A program made the translations under genes and the position numbers. A stretch of 64,000 bases of DNA from a virus, in IMG/VR virus record IMGVR_UViG_3300035181_000471, positions 62,001 through 126,000 of that record. One strand, 5' to 3'. The notes under the pieces are model-generated. The model ran no database searches. It saw only the letters and a list, made by a program, of their open reading frames with translations, and had not been told where the DNA came from. Position 1 is the first letter of the stretch. Each line of letters begins with the position of its first letter. Shown here piece by piece: positions 38,928 to 48,221 of the stretch.

Positions 38928-41546
38928 CTAACCACACTTACTATTACTGAAGTTACAAGAGGTGCAGAACTCAACCAAGCATCCCGATTCGCGTCTAAAA
39001 TCAAGGGCCTCTCCGCACTCAGGACAGGGTTTCCCTTTGGCCTTCTCCTTAGAAATGACTTCTTCGTCAGGAATATACTGCTTGAGAACACGAGCGAATA
39101 CGGCTGGAGCATCATATAGTGAAGATGCGGCCTTATTAAGCTGGTCCACGATATCCCCAACGCTAATGCCATTGCGGAGAGATAAACTCAACATTCTAGT
39201 TAGGGTCATAACATCCTGGGCTGGAAATCTAGCTCCGATGTTATTGACCTTGAGAACATCCTCTTCATCCTCAGAAAGCTGGATCTCAAGAGTGTAGTGA
39301 CCTCTGGATTTCTTGGTTAGAGTGGCAGAGTGGTAATGAGTTGGAAGACTCAATCCTGCTTCCTCACCACCAAAGATTTCGATGGCCTTACCCTCGTGCT
39401 TACCGACAAGGATCATGTAATTCTTTTCCTTGTACTTGGTCTTGTGAACATCCACTTCTGTCTTCTTAGGTCTCTCAACCTTGTCGCCAGTGACTACTTT
39501 AGGCTTGATCGCATTCAATACACCAGTTCTGCAACCATCGCGGTAGACTGTGAATCCCTTGCAACCATACTCATGAGCCATCTCATAGAGATCTCTCACT
39601 TCCTCAACGGTAGCAGTAGATTTTAGGTTGGTGGTGATGGAGATAGCGGAGTCAATGAACTTTTGCATAACACCCTGTAGACGAACTCGCATTCTGGGAT
39701 TGATGTCACCAGCTTCAACGAAGATGGCTTCAATTTGATCCTTAGTCCAACCAGCGTCCATAGCGTCCTGAATGGCCTGATGATAGATGGTGTACTGAAC
39801 TACTTCATTGGTGCCATTGATCTTGACATTGCGAGTGCTAGCACGAAGGAATGTAGGCTCTGAACCCGAGGAGCAATTTCTCATTTCGATACTCATGCTA
39901 CCGTTTGGAGCCTGGGTGAGAAGGGCTACATTGCGAATACCGTACTTCTTGATGTCATTCTGAATTGCCTTTGGAAGTCTCTGAATGAAGGGACTGTTCT
40001 TATGTTTCTCCCAGTTAAAGGCTAGGAATGAACCCTTTTCCTTAGCGAGATTGACGGATTCAGAGTAAGCGACATCACGAAGATATGCATAAAGCTTCTC
40101 AACGAATTCGATAGCGGCTTCGGTATCGTAGCGAATGCCAAGTGAGGCCATGCAGTCAGAAAGACCTGTGTTACCTAGACCGATGCGGCGAAGAAGAATA
40201 GCCATAGCTCTCTGGCTGGGAATTGATAGACTCATGGCATCAATTCCCTTGATATTGTCCTGCGCTCTCACGGCAATGCGAAGCACACGGCCATATTCTT
40301 CGTAATCGAATGAAGCGGCAGAGGTCCAAGGATTTGTGACGAAGGCGGGTAGGTAGTGAGTTCCCAAGCAACAGCTATCATCAGCAGGTAGCGGCTGTTC
40401 TCCACAAGGATTAGTAGCGGATACACGGAAGTCCATGAAGGGGAGGATCTTCACTTCACCAGTCATAGGATCAGTGAATTCAAAGTTTTCCAACTGGCCG
40501 TAATAGTCGGAAGTGGATTCTCTGGCAATGTTATCCCAGAATAGAATTCCAGGCTCAGCCGACTTCCAAGCAGACTGCATCAATGTAGACCAGATGGATT
40601 CAGCACTGACCATCTTAGACATAGGGGCATACTTGCTAGCATCACCAACGAAAGTAAATCTCTGCTCGTAGTCTGTTCCATTTTTCACAGCATCCATGAA
40701 CTCGTCAGAAACCATTACAGACACATTGGCGAAGGAAGTGGACTTGAGCCTGTCAGCGATGGGAGCATAACGCCAATCGTTAATGTCAATCCCAGCTTCA
40801 GCCAATTCACTAAAGAAAGGCTGTAGAGGCTTGTCTGTCTTCATCTCAATGAAACGGACGATATCGGGGTGATGGACGGTCATGCATTCCATCAAGGCTC
40901 CACGGCGACCTTCCTGACCGATCATTCCAGTCACATAGGAGTAAAAATCCATGAAGCTAGCGGCACCAGTAGAGGTTTTAGCCGCATTGTTTGTTAGCGC
41001 ACCGTAAGGACGAAGGTAATTGAAGTTGATACCGACTCCACCACGACTAGCGTAGGTTCTAGCCATGTATTTAGCGGTGTCGAAGATGGACTCCAGGTTG
41101 TCCTTAGGGGGAGGAGCTACGAAGCAATTGCTGACAGAAGCCTTTACATGGGGGTTCCCGAGGGCATACATTCCACTACCCTGAGGGGAGTACTTCCAGT
41201 CTCTTAGGGCAGAAATGAACTCGTTATACCAGTAGTTGTAGTCCTTGTTGGTAGGGTTGGTTCTGACTTCCTCTAGGGCCATCGCAACGGCTTCACGATC
41301 CCAGGTATCTGCGGGAGTAGATTCTAGACAAGTCCCATCCGAATCATGTAGGGCATATTTGTTAACCCAGACATCGGAAGCGATTGCGGCAGTATTTTCA
41401 GTAACTTTTTGGTTTTCTAGATACCACTCGTAGCAGGTAGCATAGGATTCTGCCTTACTAAGTTGTTGTGGAGTTGGGTCTAAAAACCCTTTATCTGATA
41501 GGAATTTCGCTACCAGGGTATCGTGACTGGAAATATCTGCTGACAT
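38928..41546 (-). CDS. nrdJ: class II (B12-dependent) ribonucleotide reductase
   Basis: 872 residues in one polypeptide. NCFVAPP near residue 141 (redox Cys), NPCGEQPLP near 379-384 (the Cys radical and acidic residues), KFIDSAISITTNLKSTATVEE and GFTVYRDGCRTGVL are NrdJ signatures; the C-terminus has a CPECG ... CTSCNFSNSKCG zinc ribbon carrying the shuttle Cys. It needs adenosylcobalamin and no small subunit, so works with or without oxygen. The start at 41546 follows GAGGTGTT; the frame to 41594 has no RBS. Confidence 0.93.
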   Translation of the reverse strand: MSADISSHDTLVAKFLSDKGFLDPTPQQLSKAESYATCYEWYLENQKVTENTAAIASDVWVNKYALHDSDGTCLESTPADTWDREAVAMALEEVRTNPTNKDYNYWYNEFISALRDWKYSPQGSGMYALGNPHVKASVSNCFVAPPPKDNLESIFDTAKYMARTYASRGGVGINFNYLRPYGALTNNAAKTSTGAASFMDFYSYVTGMIGQEGRRGALMECMTVHHPDIVRFIEMKTDKPLQPFFSELAEAGIDINDWRYAPIADRLKSTSFANVSVMVSDEFMDAVKNGTDYEQRFTFVGDASKYAPMSKMVSAESIWSTLMQSAWKSAEPGILFWDNIARESTSDYYGQLENFEFTDPMTGEVKILPFMDFRVSATNPCGEQPLPADDSCCLGTHYLPAFVTNPWTSAASFDYEEYGRVLRIAVRAQDNIKGIDAMSLSIPSQRAMAILLRRIGLGNTGLSDCMASLGIRYDTEAAIEFVEKLYAYLRDVAYSESVNLAKEKGSFLAFNWEKHKNSPFIQRLPKAIQNDIKKYGIRNVALLTQAPNGSMSIEMRNCSSGSEPTFLRASTRNVKINGTNEVVQYTIYHQAIQDAMDAGWTKDQIEAIFVEAGDINPRMRVRLQGVMQKFIDSAISITTNLKSTATVEEVRDLYEMAHEYGCKGFTVYRDGCRTGVLNAIKPKVVTGDKVERPKKTEVDVHKTKYKEKNYMILVGKHEGKAIEIFGGEEAGLSLPTHYHSATLTKKSRGHYTLEIQLSEDEEDVLKVNNIGARFPAQDVMTLTRMLSLSLRNGISVGDIVDQLNKAASSLYDAPAVFARVLKQYIPDEEVISKEKAKGKPCPECGEALDFRRESGCLVEFCTSCNFSNSKCG

Positions 41547-41633
41547 AACACCTCTCAAAAAATGTAGTTTTCCGCTAAAACCGTTCCGGTTCATTGGGGG
41601 AGTAAATTAGCTTCACCAAGTTGTCTTACTTGA

Positions 41634-42479
41634 TCACTTTTCACCATCTAAAAGTGAATCCAAATCTGGAATACCGAAGTCTGACTTTTCAAAGGTCATG
41701 GATGTGGCGTTGTTAGGATCATACATACTTTCTAGGATGAAAGTAATTAAACTATCCTCATACTCCATGATTTTCGGGTCAAATAAAAAGGGATCAACTC
41801 CCATAAATCCTAAGGCCCTAAATCCTTGGTAACCTTGAGACAATTCAATCCCTCTCTCCTCTTCGGCTTTGGCCTTTAGAAGATCGTCAAGGAAAGTATC
41901 TGCGGCGGCAACATTGGGGACCGTGAAAGCCTTGCCAATCTTCTTACCATTACCGATGGCATAAGTCAACCACTCGGGTTCAACCTCAAGAGTGTGCTTC
42001 TTTACATAGGATAGTGTGTCAGAAATCAGGATTGATACCTGATCAGACGGAGACAACTCAAGGTCTGAGTTAAGTGAAGGGCCATTACTTCTTAGCTTAG
42101 ATAGCTCTGTTAATAGTGCATATCTATCGTGGTAACTTGGGGTCTGATTGAGTGGAAGGAAGTCGGCTTCAGCGGTATACTGCTCGTTCTTCTCAGCCTC
42201 GGTCCCGAACATCAGAATAAAATCTCGCCTCAGATTAGCAGTTGTCATGTCCAGAGTTGCGGTGTCAAACGATTGCCCAGTTGAGAAGAATTCTCGTATG
42301 GACTCCAAGATCCTCTTTCGAAAACGCCAAGAGCAATTCATCAAGGCTTTTCTAAATATGTGGTCATTACACTTGGAGAATGCGGCACCTCTAAAATGAT
42401 AGAAGTTCTTTTTGCCTACTGTTCCAACTGGTTTAAGACCTGCATGTAGGGATAGATCCGACACTGTTAAATTCCTCAC
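41634..42479 (-). CDS. unknown protein, 281 residues
   Basis: Not recognised. Soluble, mixed composition, with an acidic C-terminal part (DLDSLLDGEK end). The GTG start overlaps the glycosyltransferase stop (GTGA); a second GTG five codons later behind GAGG is also possible. It lies between a sugar-modifying enzyme and the reductase. Confidence 0.7.
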   Translation of the reverse strand: MRNLTVSDLSLHAGLKPVGTVGKKNFYHFRGAAFSKCNDHIFRKALMNCSWRFRKRILESIREFFSTGQSFDTATLDMTTANLRRDFILMFGTEAEKNEQYTAEADFLPLNQTPSYHDRYALLTELSKLRSNGPSLNSDLELSPSDQVSILISDTLSYVKKHTLEVEPEWLTYAIGNGKKIGKAFTVPNVAAADTFLDDLLKAKAEEERGIELSQGYQGFRALGFMGVDPFLFDPKIMEYEDSLITFILESMYDPNNATSMTFEKSDFGIPDLDSLLDGEK

Positions 42480-45178
42480 TCCTTCCCTAATACTTCATTC
42501 CACAGATTTTTGACAGCTTCAATGACGGTTGAAGTCTGAAGTTGAGCCATACAGCCATGTTTGGGGAAGTCATAGGTCTGACCGGGAGGATTGTCGCAGG
42601 GTCCAAGAGGGTGGATGGTCATGCGAGGATCTTCCTTAAAGCAAGGTTGACAGGGTAAGCCCACGGATAGGTTCGTGTTCTGTTCATAGCCTGCGGCTGA
42701 CGGCTGTGTGGAACCCCACAGGATGACGGCTGGGGTCTTAACCATGTTAGTCACATGGTTGGAGAAAGAGTCGATGCCTACATGGATTGTAGCGTTGGCA
42801 ATGAGCTTCACGGAATCCATTAAGGGGTTACCTAGGAAGCTGTGGACGGCTCCAGGAATCTTGGGGTCGTTCTCTGCACCAATCTGAATAAAAGTGATCT
42901 CAGGGCAAGCGGCTACTACCTCAGCCCAACGCTCTTGTGACCAATCCTTATAGTGAGACCAGCCAGCCTTGGTGTGAAGGGTTGCGTATTTCTTAGTGCT
43001 TGGGAGCGGGTACTTGGCTTCCAGTGAGTAGATCTTAGGTTCGATTCCCACTTCATCAGAGAAGTACTCTAGGAGGTGTCGCTTCATAGGTGTGTATGGG
43101 TAGTTCTCGTGAAGAGGGTATCCGACAAGGTTGATTGCCTTATCAAACTTAGAGGCATCAAATTCATTGAAGTCTCTAACCTCGTCTACTCCAGCGTCTT
43201 TCATAAGTTCAAACAAGGCAGAGCCGATGGAAGGGTGACAGAAGTAGGAGATCTTCTGTCCTGGATTTTGCTTTTTCAACTCGGGAATTAGGTTTAGGGT
43301 CATGATGATGTCCCCAATAGCGCCGGGACGATTTAAAGCTATGCCATTCAACTTCTTTACCACCTTAGACTTGAGATAGTCGAGGTGCTGGTCCCAACTG
43401 GCGTCCTCTACTCCGATGGCTTCCTTAGCCTGCTCCGCGCAATTGATGGCGTCTTGGGTTTTCCCAAGGTTATCGTAGCAGAAAGTCATGATTCGGAGAG
43501 GCTGATCAGTGTATTTATTCATTTCCCTCCAAAGTTGTGTTGGAGCGGGTTTGTTATTTTTTGCCATCAAACATGCGGAAATGCACTTCTCCCACTCGCC
43601 TGAATCGGAGAAGATGTAAGCTAGTTCCATCCAGAATTCAGACCAATCGGGTTGATGACTGATGGCTTCATAGAGGGTGGCGGTAGCTCCAGCTACATCA
43701 CGATTTGCTCTCTGGCATCTAGCTTTGTAGAGATAGGAAAACAGCCACTCATCGTAGAAAAAATGGCCCATCTTGATGCGCTCAGTGTAATATTGAACAG
43801 CTTCGGGCCATCTACCAGCGTCCTTATGGGTGTTAGCTAGATAGAATGCGGTTCTTGAGTTGGGATTCTCCTCCCATTCTTTTTCAAGAATGCGAAGGTT
43901 TCTCTGGTTGGAAGACTCACCTGGATTTGGTGCGCCATCGTGATGAATTATACAATCGCTGATGACGAAAGTGTGACTGTCCCCAAGAACGGGATACTCA
44001 TGAATAGCACCTTCAAAATGAATGCCCTTACGAGTTTTCCACATGCGATGATGAACCCATTTGACATCAGTCTCCATCATTACTCCGAAGGCATCATACT
44101 CATTTAAGTATAAAGCTCTCTTGAGATTCTGGGGAGTCTTGAGAATGTCATCAGCGTCCATCCAAAGAAGGTAGTCGGCATCAGGATAGGAGTCAATGAT
44201 GTTTACAAACTCGTTTCTGGCCTTGGCGAAGTCCCAGAGCTTCCAATCGCGCTTGGTGTCCAGCTTAGAGGCACCTAGATATTGAGTTACAAAAGCTCCT
44301 CTTTCCCTAGCTACCTGAACTGTCCTATCGGTTGAACCCGTGTCGATGATAACCACACCATCCGTCACATTTTTGATAGAGTCAAGGCACTTTGGAAGGT
44401 CTCTCTCTTCATTCTTGACAATCATTCCGGTGTAGAGCTTTGGCTTCTTCTTCAAGGGTTTCAGAACTATATCACCCTGACCAGCACCATCCATAGGACC
44501 ATACCACTCAATTGTGAACTGATCTTGAGCCTGAACTAGCAACTCAAGAATACTAGAGAAGGAATGGAAGAATGGATGGATGGTGAAGTGGCCTGAGGTT
44601 AGGTCTCTCTCAAAGCCGCTGACATTGTGCTGAGGCAATCTGAGGAACAGAATACCATCATCGGTCAGAAGCTTCTTTAACTTCTTGAGAGTCTCTAAGG
44701 GGTTATACATATGCTCAAAACAATGAATCATTGTGATGAGATCAAACTTATTTGTCTTCGTCCAATCCGTTATGGTTTCCTCTGAAATTTGCTCAAAGTC
44801 GGCCATTAACATTGGGACATCTAGCTCCTTTGAATACTCAGGAACTATCTCGATGTTATCCATGCCGTAGGCTTCACAACCTCTGTTTTTGAAGCAATGA
44901 GCTAGGTAGGGATACTTGGAACCAATGTCGAGTGTTTTGATGGGTTGATTGTTGAACCAGCGTTCCAGAATGCTTCCGGCAAGCCAATCGTTTACACCCT
45001 TTTCGTAATCTGACATAAGGTGTCCAGCGAAATCCCCATTGACTTTTTCGTGGTCAGCTTCATAAACCTTTTCGGTCATCGGCTGTTGATACCAGCAATC
45101 GCAGGAGGGACAAACCCAGTAAGGTGTGTCCTGAAACTTAGCGGTAGATTCTGTTCTACAAATGGGGCAAATACCCAT
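42476..45178 (-). CDS. multidomain methyltransferase - GT2 - TPR - GT9 glycan enzyme
   Basis: 900 residues. A Zn finger (CPIC/CPSC, residues 4-26) and a SAM methyltransferase domain (KTLDIGSKYP, FDLITMIHCFEHMYNP) occupy 1-240. A GT2-type glycosyltransferase follows at about 250-430 (TGMIVKNEERDLPKC, VIIDTGSTDRT, DYLLWMDADDIL). Helical TPR-like repeats fill about 440-620. A heptosyltransferase-like GT9 domain ends the protein (NRPGAIGDIIMTLNLIP, HTKAGWSHYKDW, VGIDSFSNHV). This combination could glycosylate phage virion proteins or the host surface; the target is unknown. GGAGT precedes the ATG. Confidence 0.85.
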   Translation of the reverse strand: MGICPICRTESTAKFQDTPYWVCPSCDCWYQQPMTEKVYEADHEKVNGDFAGHLMSDYEKGVNDWLAGSILERWFNNQPIKTLDIGSKYPYLAHCFKNRGCEAYGMDNIEIVPEYSKELDVPMLMADFEQISEETITDWTKTNKFDLITMIHCFEHMYNPLETLKKLKKLLTDDGILFLRLPQHNVSGFERDLTSGHFTIHPFFHSFSSILELLVQAQDQFTIEWYGPMDGAGQGDIVLKPLKKKPKLYTGMIVKNEERDLPKCLDSIKNVTDGVVIIDTGSTDRTVQVARERGAFVTQYLGASKLDTKRDWKLWDFAKARNEFVNIIDSYPDADYLLWMDADDILKTPQNLKRALYLNEYDAFGVMMETDVKWVHHRMWKTRKGIHFEGAIHEYPVLGDSHTFVISDCIIHHDGAPNPGESSNQRNLRILEKEWEENPNSRTAFYLANTHKDAGRWPEAVQYYTERIKMGHFFYDEWLFSYLYKARCQRANRDVAGATATLYEAISHQPDWSEFWMELAYIFSDSGEWEKCISACLMAKNNKPAPTQLWREMNKYTDQPLRIMTFCYDNLGKTQDAINCAEQAKEAIGVEDASWDQHLDYLKSKVVKKLNGIALNRPGAIGDIIMTLNLIPELKKQNPGQKISYFCHPSIGSALFELMKDAGVDEVRDFNEFDASKFDKAINLVGYPLHENYPYTPMKRHLLEYFSDEVGIEPKIYSLEAKYPLPSTKKYATLHTKAGWSHYKDWSQERWAEVVAACPEITFIQIGAENDPKIPGAVHSFLGNPLMDSVKLIANATIHVGIDSFSNHVTNMVKTPAVILWGSTQPSAAGYEQNTNLSVGLPCQPCFKEDPRMTIHPLGPCDNPPGQTYDFPKHGCMAQLQTSTVIEAVKNLWNEVLGKE

Positions 45179-45237
45179 GAAAACTCCTTTAATTTTTCAG
45201 GCTTAACTAATCCTGGGGACTTTGTGGCTCTAGTTCC

Positions 45238-45245
45238 ATTATACT
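45238..45245 (-). promoter_or_regulatory. GTATAAT promoter-like box
   Basis: AGTATAAT on the minus strand about 60 bases upstream of the glycan-enzyme gene. No GGTA element or inverted repeat is obvious. Confidence 0.42.
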
Positions 45246-45249
45246 ATTA

Positions 45250-45429
45250 CCCACTATTTTGTCCAACCCCCGCATCCTGTGGTGCGTGACCCTCCATTTC
45301 AGAAGGGGAAGGCGGTTTCCTGTCTGAGATTCCCACTCAAACTTGGATACCCTGTGATCACACCCGCAAGGTTGCAGGCACTATCCATCGCAATCCAGGT
45401 GTAAAAATGGACCTGGAAGGCTTACATAG
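45250..45429 (-). ncRNA. non-coding, hairpin-rich stretch 3' of the 468-residue gene
   Basis: No gene is convincing here. On the minus strand hairpins are CATAG/CTATG (45425-45441, overlapping the upstream gene's 3' end), TCCAGGT/ACCTGGA with a ten-base loop (45394-45417) and a short GCAA/TTGC stem near 45367-45376. It could be a structured 3' UTR, an RNA partner of the upstream protein, or ordinary leader sequence of the next gene. Confidence 0.35.
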
Positions 45430-46836
45430 TCAGGGTCTATGTCGAAAGACAGAAGTCTTTTGCTGTACTTTTTCTTTACGGCGATCCAACCTTTTTCGGA
45501 CTGTGCGACAGGTTCCACGATCCATGAATGTAGCACCGTGCCACATATCATATTTCGCCAAAGCCAGTTGGAGAGCATAGTTAGCCATAGTTTCCGGCAA
45601 AACCTTGGTCCCAGTATGGGAAATCAGGCCGTTACAGGTATACTTGACTAGAACTTGCGCTCCAGTTAATCCCATGATTGTAGCAAACTCCTCGTTTTCA
45701 GCTAGTAGTTTACGCTCCCACACTTTTAGGTGCTTGGAATCGTAGAACGGCGTATCTTTCGGATATTGCTCCCCAAGTGAGACAAGTCTTGGAGTTAAGT
45801 AGAATTCTATAGCACCCACCGCCTTTAGAACTCCACATCTGCGAGTGAATTCTTTATGAATCCCCAGGAGATTTTTAGGTGTAACGCTAGATCCGTCTAG
45901 ACTTAGGGATCTGACCTTACCCTTGATTTCTTTGAAGAACTTGTCAAGGAAGTTCTTCACATTTTCTAATAATGCAGGACTTATAGTGTAAAACTCTCGA
46001 TCTTCGAAGGCGTTTTGAACAACGATGCTCAAGCCTTTCTCAGAGAACGAGCAACCGATGTCAACAAGTCTTGGATCTCGGCAAAAATTGATGGAACTAT
46101 CTTCTAAGTTCACTTCCCTCACTACATCGGGAGCTGTGAAGGTGAATGATACCAAGAATCGCTTGTCAGATTTCCTAACCAAGCGAGTTGAGACCACTCG
46201 CCTGAGATCTGAGCCTACTGACTTGAGGTAGAGGGCAACTTCAGATTGAATACCTGGGTAGTTTCTCAAATCCAACGGTACGGTGTTCAGACGGTGGAGC
46301 CTCTTATGCCTCAGGGGGCTTGAAGAGCGACCTCTGCGCTTCAGATACTCTTTCAAGGCTCTGAGCGTGTAGAAGGGGCTTTCTGCGAAGGCACGGGCTA
46401 GGTTAGAGTCGGTCTTCAGGAGACCGCGACCTAACTGGATACCCTTTTGGTCCAGGTCCACGAGTAGGTTCCAAGCCTTCAAGTAGTCTTGGAACATGGC
46501 TTCCATGCCGATTATGTCCTTCAAGCCAATAGACTTACGGTGGCGGATTTTCTTGATAGAAAACTCTTCTTTGCAGAACTCAGAGGAAAATGCTATCTTA
46601 TCCCCTTCGATGGAATAGTCCGTGTGCTTACGCTCACAAGGAGCAATGCCTTTCAGGAGGCCGGAGCCCCCGGAGGTGGCACCACGGGACCAAACAGAGC
46701 CATCCCACCACTCGGCATCCATCATCACGGACTTGTATCGGCGGAACTCCCCCTTCTGGAAGAAAGGCATAGGCTCGGGGAAGACCCTAGGTAGGTCACT
46801 CGTAGCCTTGATAGTCTTCACGGTGAAGGTGGTCAT
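45430..46836 (-). CDS. unrecognised 468-residue protein, possibly RNase H/RuvC-fold (TnpB-like) nuclease
   Basis: Basic protein, rich in Lys/Arg. After a helical, charged first half, KRFLVSFTFTAPD leads to RLVDIGCSFSEKGLSIVV (258-271), which looks like the strand-Asp-strand of RuvC motif I as it follows the wedge strands in TnpB/Cas12 proteins. VRSLSLDGSSV (308-318) could be motif II with Asp in place of Glu, and ETMANYALQLALAKYD (415-430) the final helix. No clear CxxC zinc finger is present. A 27-bp hairpin repeat lies in its last codons and again upstream. The assignment is tentative. GAGGA lies about ten bases before the ATG. Confidence 0.7.
   Translation of the reverse strand: MTTFTVKTIKATSDLPRVFPEPMPFFQKGEFRRYKSVMMDAEWWDGSVWSRGATSGGSGLLKGIAPCERKHTDYSIEGDKIAFSSEFCKEEFSIKKIRHRKSIGLKDIIGMEAMFQDYLKAWNLLVDLDQKGIQLGRGLLKTDSNLARAFAESPFYTLRALKEYLKRRGRSSSPLRHKRLHRLNTVPLDLRNYPGIQSEVALYLKSVGSDLRRVVSTRLVRKSDKRFLVSFTFTAPDVVREVNLEDSSINFCRDPRLVDIGCSFSEKGLSIVVQNAFEDREFYTISPALLENVKNFLDKFFKEIKGKVRSLSLDGSSVTPKNLLGIHKEFTRRCGVLKAVGAIEFYLTPRLVSLGEQYPKDTPFYDSKHLKVWERKLLAENEEFATIMGLTGAQVLVKYTCNGLISHTGTKVLPETMANYALQLALAKYDMWHGATFMDRGTCRTVRKRLDRRKEKVQQKTSVFRHRP
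45445..45471. repeat. 27-bp repeat, copy 1 (within the gene 3' end)
   Basis: Identical over 27 bases to 46975-47001 in the same orientation. It contains AAAGAC-AGAA-GTCTTT, a small hairpin. Here it encodes part of the last fourteen residues of the 468-residue protein. Confidence 0.9.
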
Positions 46837-47196
46837 CCAGAAATAGTCCTCAAAGGTTTGTTACTCTATTCTGGGGAATCGGAAGCGGATTTCTTTTTCC
46901 TGGTTTCATAGGGGGTCTGAAAACCATAAAGAGAAGAAAAGATATTATACATATATATGTCTTTTTTAAGTACAAAAGACAGAAGTCTTTTGCTGTACTT
47001 TATTATAGGAAACGAGGCCCCTATACACTTCGAATGGACCCTAAGTTGTTGAAAACATTAGCCTGTCAACTTTCGAACACCCCTCAAAATGGTCCAAAAC
47101 CTGAAAAAACTCTAATTTTCCGGTGTGAGTTTGTTTTCCTTGAGTTGTAAGCGAATTTCGTCAGATGGGTTTCAGTGCCCTAGATAGGAGAGGGAG
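46837..47196. other. 360-bp divergent inter-gene region at the strand switch
   Basis: A/T-rich, no gene seen. It holds a GTATAAT box on the minus strand (46944-46950) for the 468-residue gene, a long hairpin at 46969-47001 containing the second 27-bp repeat, and a 190-base plus-strand leader before the structural genes with AGGAGAGGGAG at its end. No GGTA-type promoter is visible in the plus direction. This is where transcription of the metabolic arm (minus) and the structural arm (plus) diverges. Confidence 0.6.
46975..47001. repeat. 27-bp repeat, copy 2 (intergenic, extended hairpin)
   Basis: Same 27 bases as 45445-45471. Here flanking bases lengthen the hairpin: AAGTACAAAAGAC (46969-46981 approx.) is complementary to the other side apart from a two-base GC bulge, giving about 13 pairs with an AGAA loop. 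Confidence 0.9.
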
Positions 47197-47718
47197 ATGG
47201 CGGATTGGAAACCTATGAGAGATTTAATGGCATTCCTGAAGAGGATGGTTTCAGACGATAACGGTATGCCGAGTTCGTCTAGGGTCATTGGGATAATGAT
47301 CTTCACCCTCCTAGTAGTCTCCGTTGGGAGCATCACAGGTGTATTCCTGTGGAAGTTATATTGGACTCAGGATGCTAATGTAGTTAAAATCCTGGTTGAA
47401 GGCATCAATAAGTTCTCTTGGTTCTACATGATTCTAGCGGCCACGGCTCTAAGTTTATATGGAATCAATGTTTGGAAATACATCGCTCAGATAAAGAGCG
47501 GTGGTATAATGGGTGGAGGGAGCAGTATTAATGATAGTGATGCTGACTATTCCAAGCCTTTGAAGCCTTCAGGTGTCACTGGGCTACCACCCTCAGGGGT
47601 TCCATCCACTCAGGCAATCAAGATTCCAATCCAGACTGGGCGAAAGGTTGCTGAGAAACCACATCCAGTTCCACCACCAGTTAAAACTAGTATTCCAGGG
47701 CAAGGATCGGACGATTAA
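47197..47718 (+). CDS. membrane protein heading the structural operon, 173 residues
   Basis: Two transmembrane helices, VIGIMIFTLLVVSVGSITGV (about 30-52) and WFYMILAATALSLYGINVW (about 75-95), and a Pro-rich soluble C-terminal tail. Not recognised; holin-like topology is possible but no lysis genes are next to it. AGGAGAGGGAG precedes the ATG, and it is coupled to the next gene by TAATG. Confidence 0.72.
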   Translation: MADWKPMRDLMAFLKRMVSDDNGMPSSSRVIGIMIFTLLVVSVGSITGVFLWKLYWTQDANVVKILVEGINKFSWFYMILAATALSLYGINVWKYIAQIKSGGIMGGGSSINDSDADYSKPLKPSGVTGLPPSGVPSTQAIKIPIQTGRKVAEKPHPVPPPVKTSIPGQGSDD

Positions 47719-48221
47719 TGCTACCTCCAGTGAAGGAAGAGATACCCATCGAGCTTAAGGGCTACAAATTCATATTCAGGCGTATGACCTGGAAGGAGTC
47801 TCTATCCAACACCAAGAAGTTTTCTAAGTTGGAGGTGATGGCTACCGCCCTTCACTCTGTAGCCGGGACTCCGATGAACTACGAGGACGCATTCAAGGTC
47901 TTGAAGTCCTTACCCATCCCCATTCAAGAGAGGCTTTACATCATCTACATGGGCTCCCAGGATGACAGACGCCTTCTTACTGCCCCAATCCCTTGGTCGG
48001 CACCTGAAGCCGTGGAATTCAAGGCTGAGTTGGAAAGGGAAGAGGCGCAGAAGGATGAAATGCTCAGTGATGTAGAAGAGAGCTTTGCCAAACAGTTCGG
48101 GAAGCAGGCGTTGAAGGACGAAATGGAACTCAGTCGTGAGATCATCAGGAACTCCGGTTACAAGGGTGCAGTTTTGAAGGAAAAGTCGGAATTGAATAAT
48201 GATGGGTGGAGCGATGAGTAG
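47718..48221 (+). CDS. probable tail assembly protein, 167 residues
   Basis: Begins MLPPVKEEIPIELKGYKFIF. The beta lead, the FRRMTWKES segment and the highly charged C-terminal helix (ELEREEAQKDEMLSDVEESF) recall tail assembly chaperone-type proteins. The position upstream of the tape measure supports a tail role. Not firmly assigned. Confidence 0.6.
   Translation: MLPPVKEEIPIELKGYKFIFRRMTWKESLSNTKKFSKLEVMATALHSVAGTPMNYEDAFKVLKSLPIPIQERLYIIYMGSQDDRRLLTAPIPWSAPEAVEFKAELEREEAQKDEMLSDVEESFAKQFGKQALKDEMELSREIIRNSGYKGAVLKEKSELNNDGWSDE

Noticed and set aside
45381-45578. 65-codon minus-strand frame over the 3' end of the 468-residue gene
   Set aside because: It overlaps the longer gene in another frame, has no RBS, and ends inside the hairpin-rich stretch.
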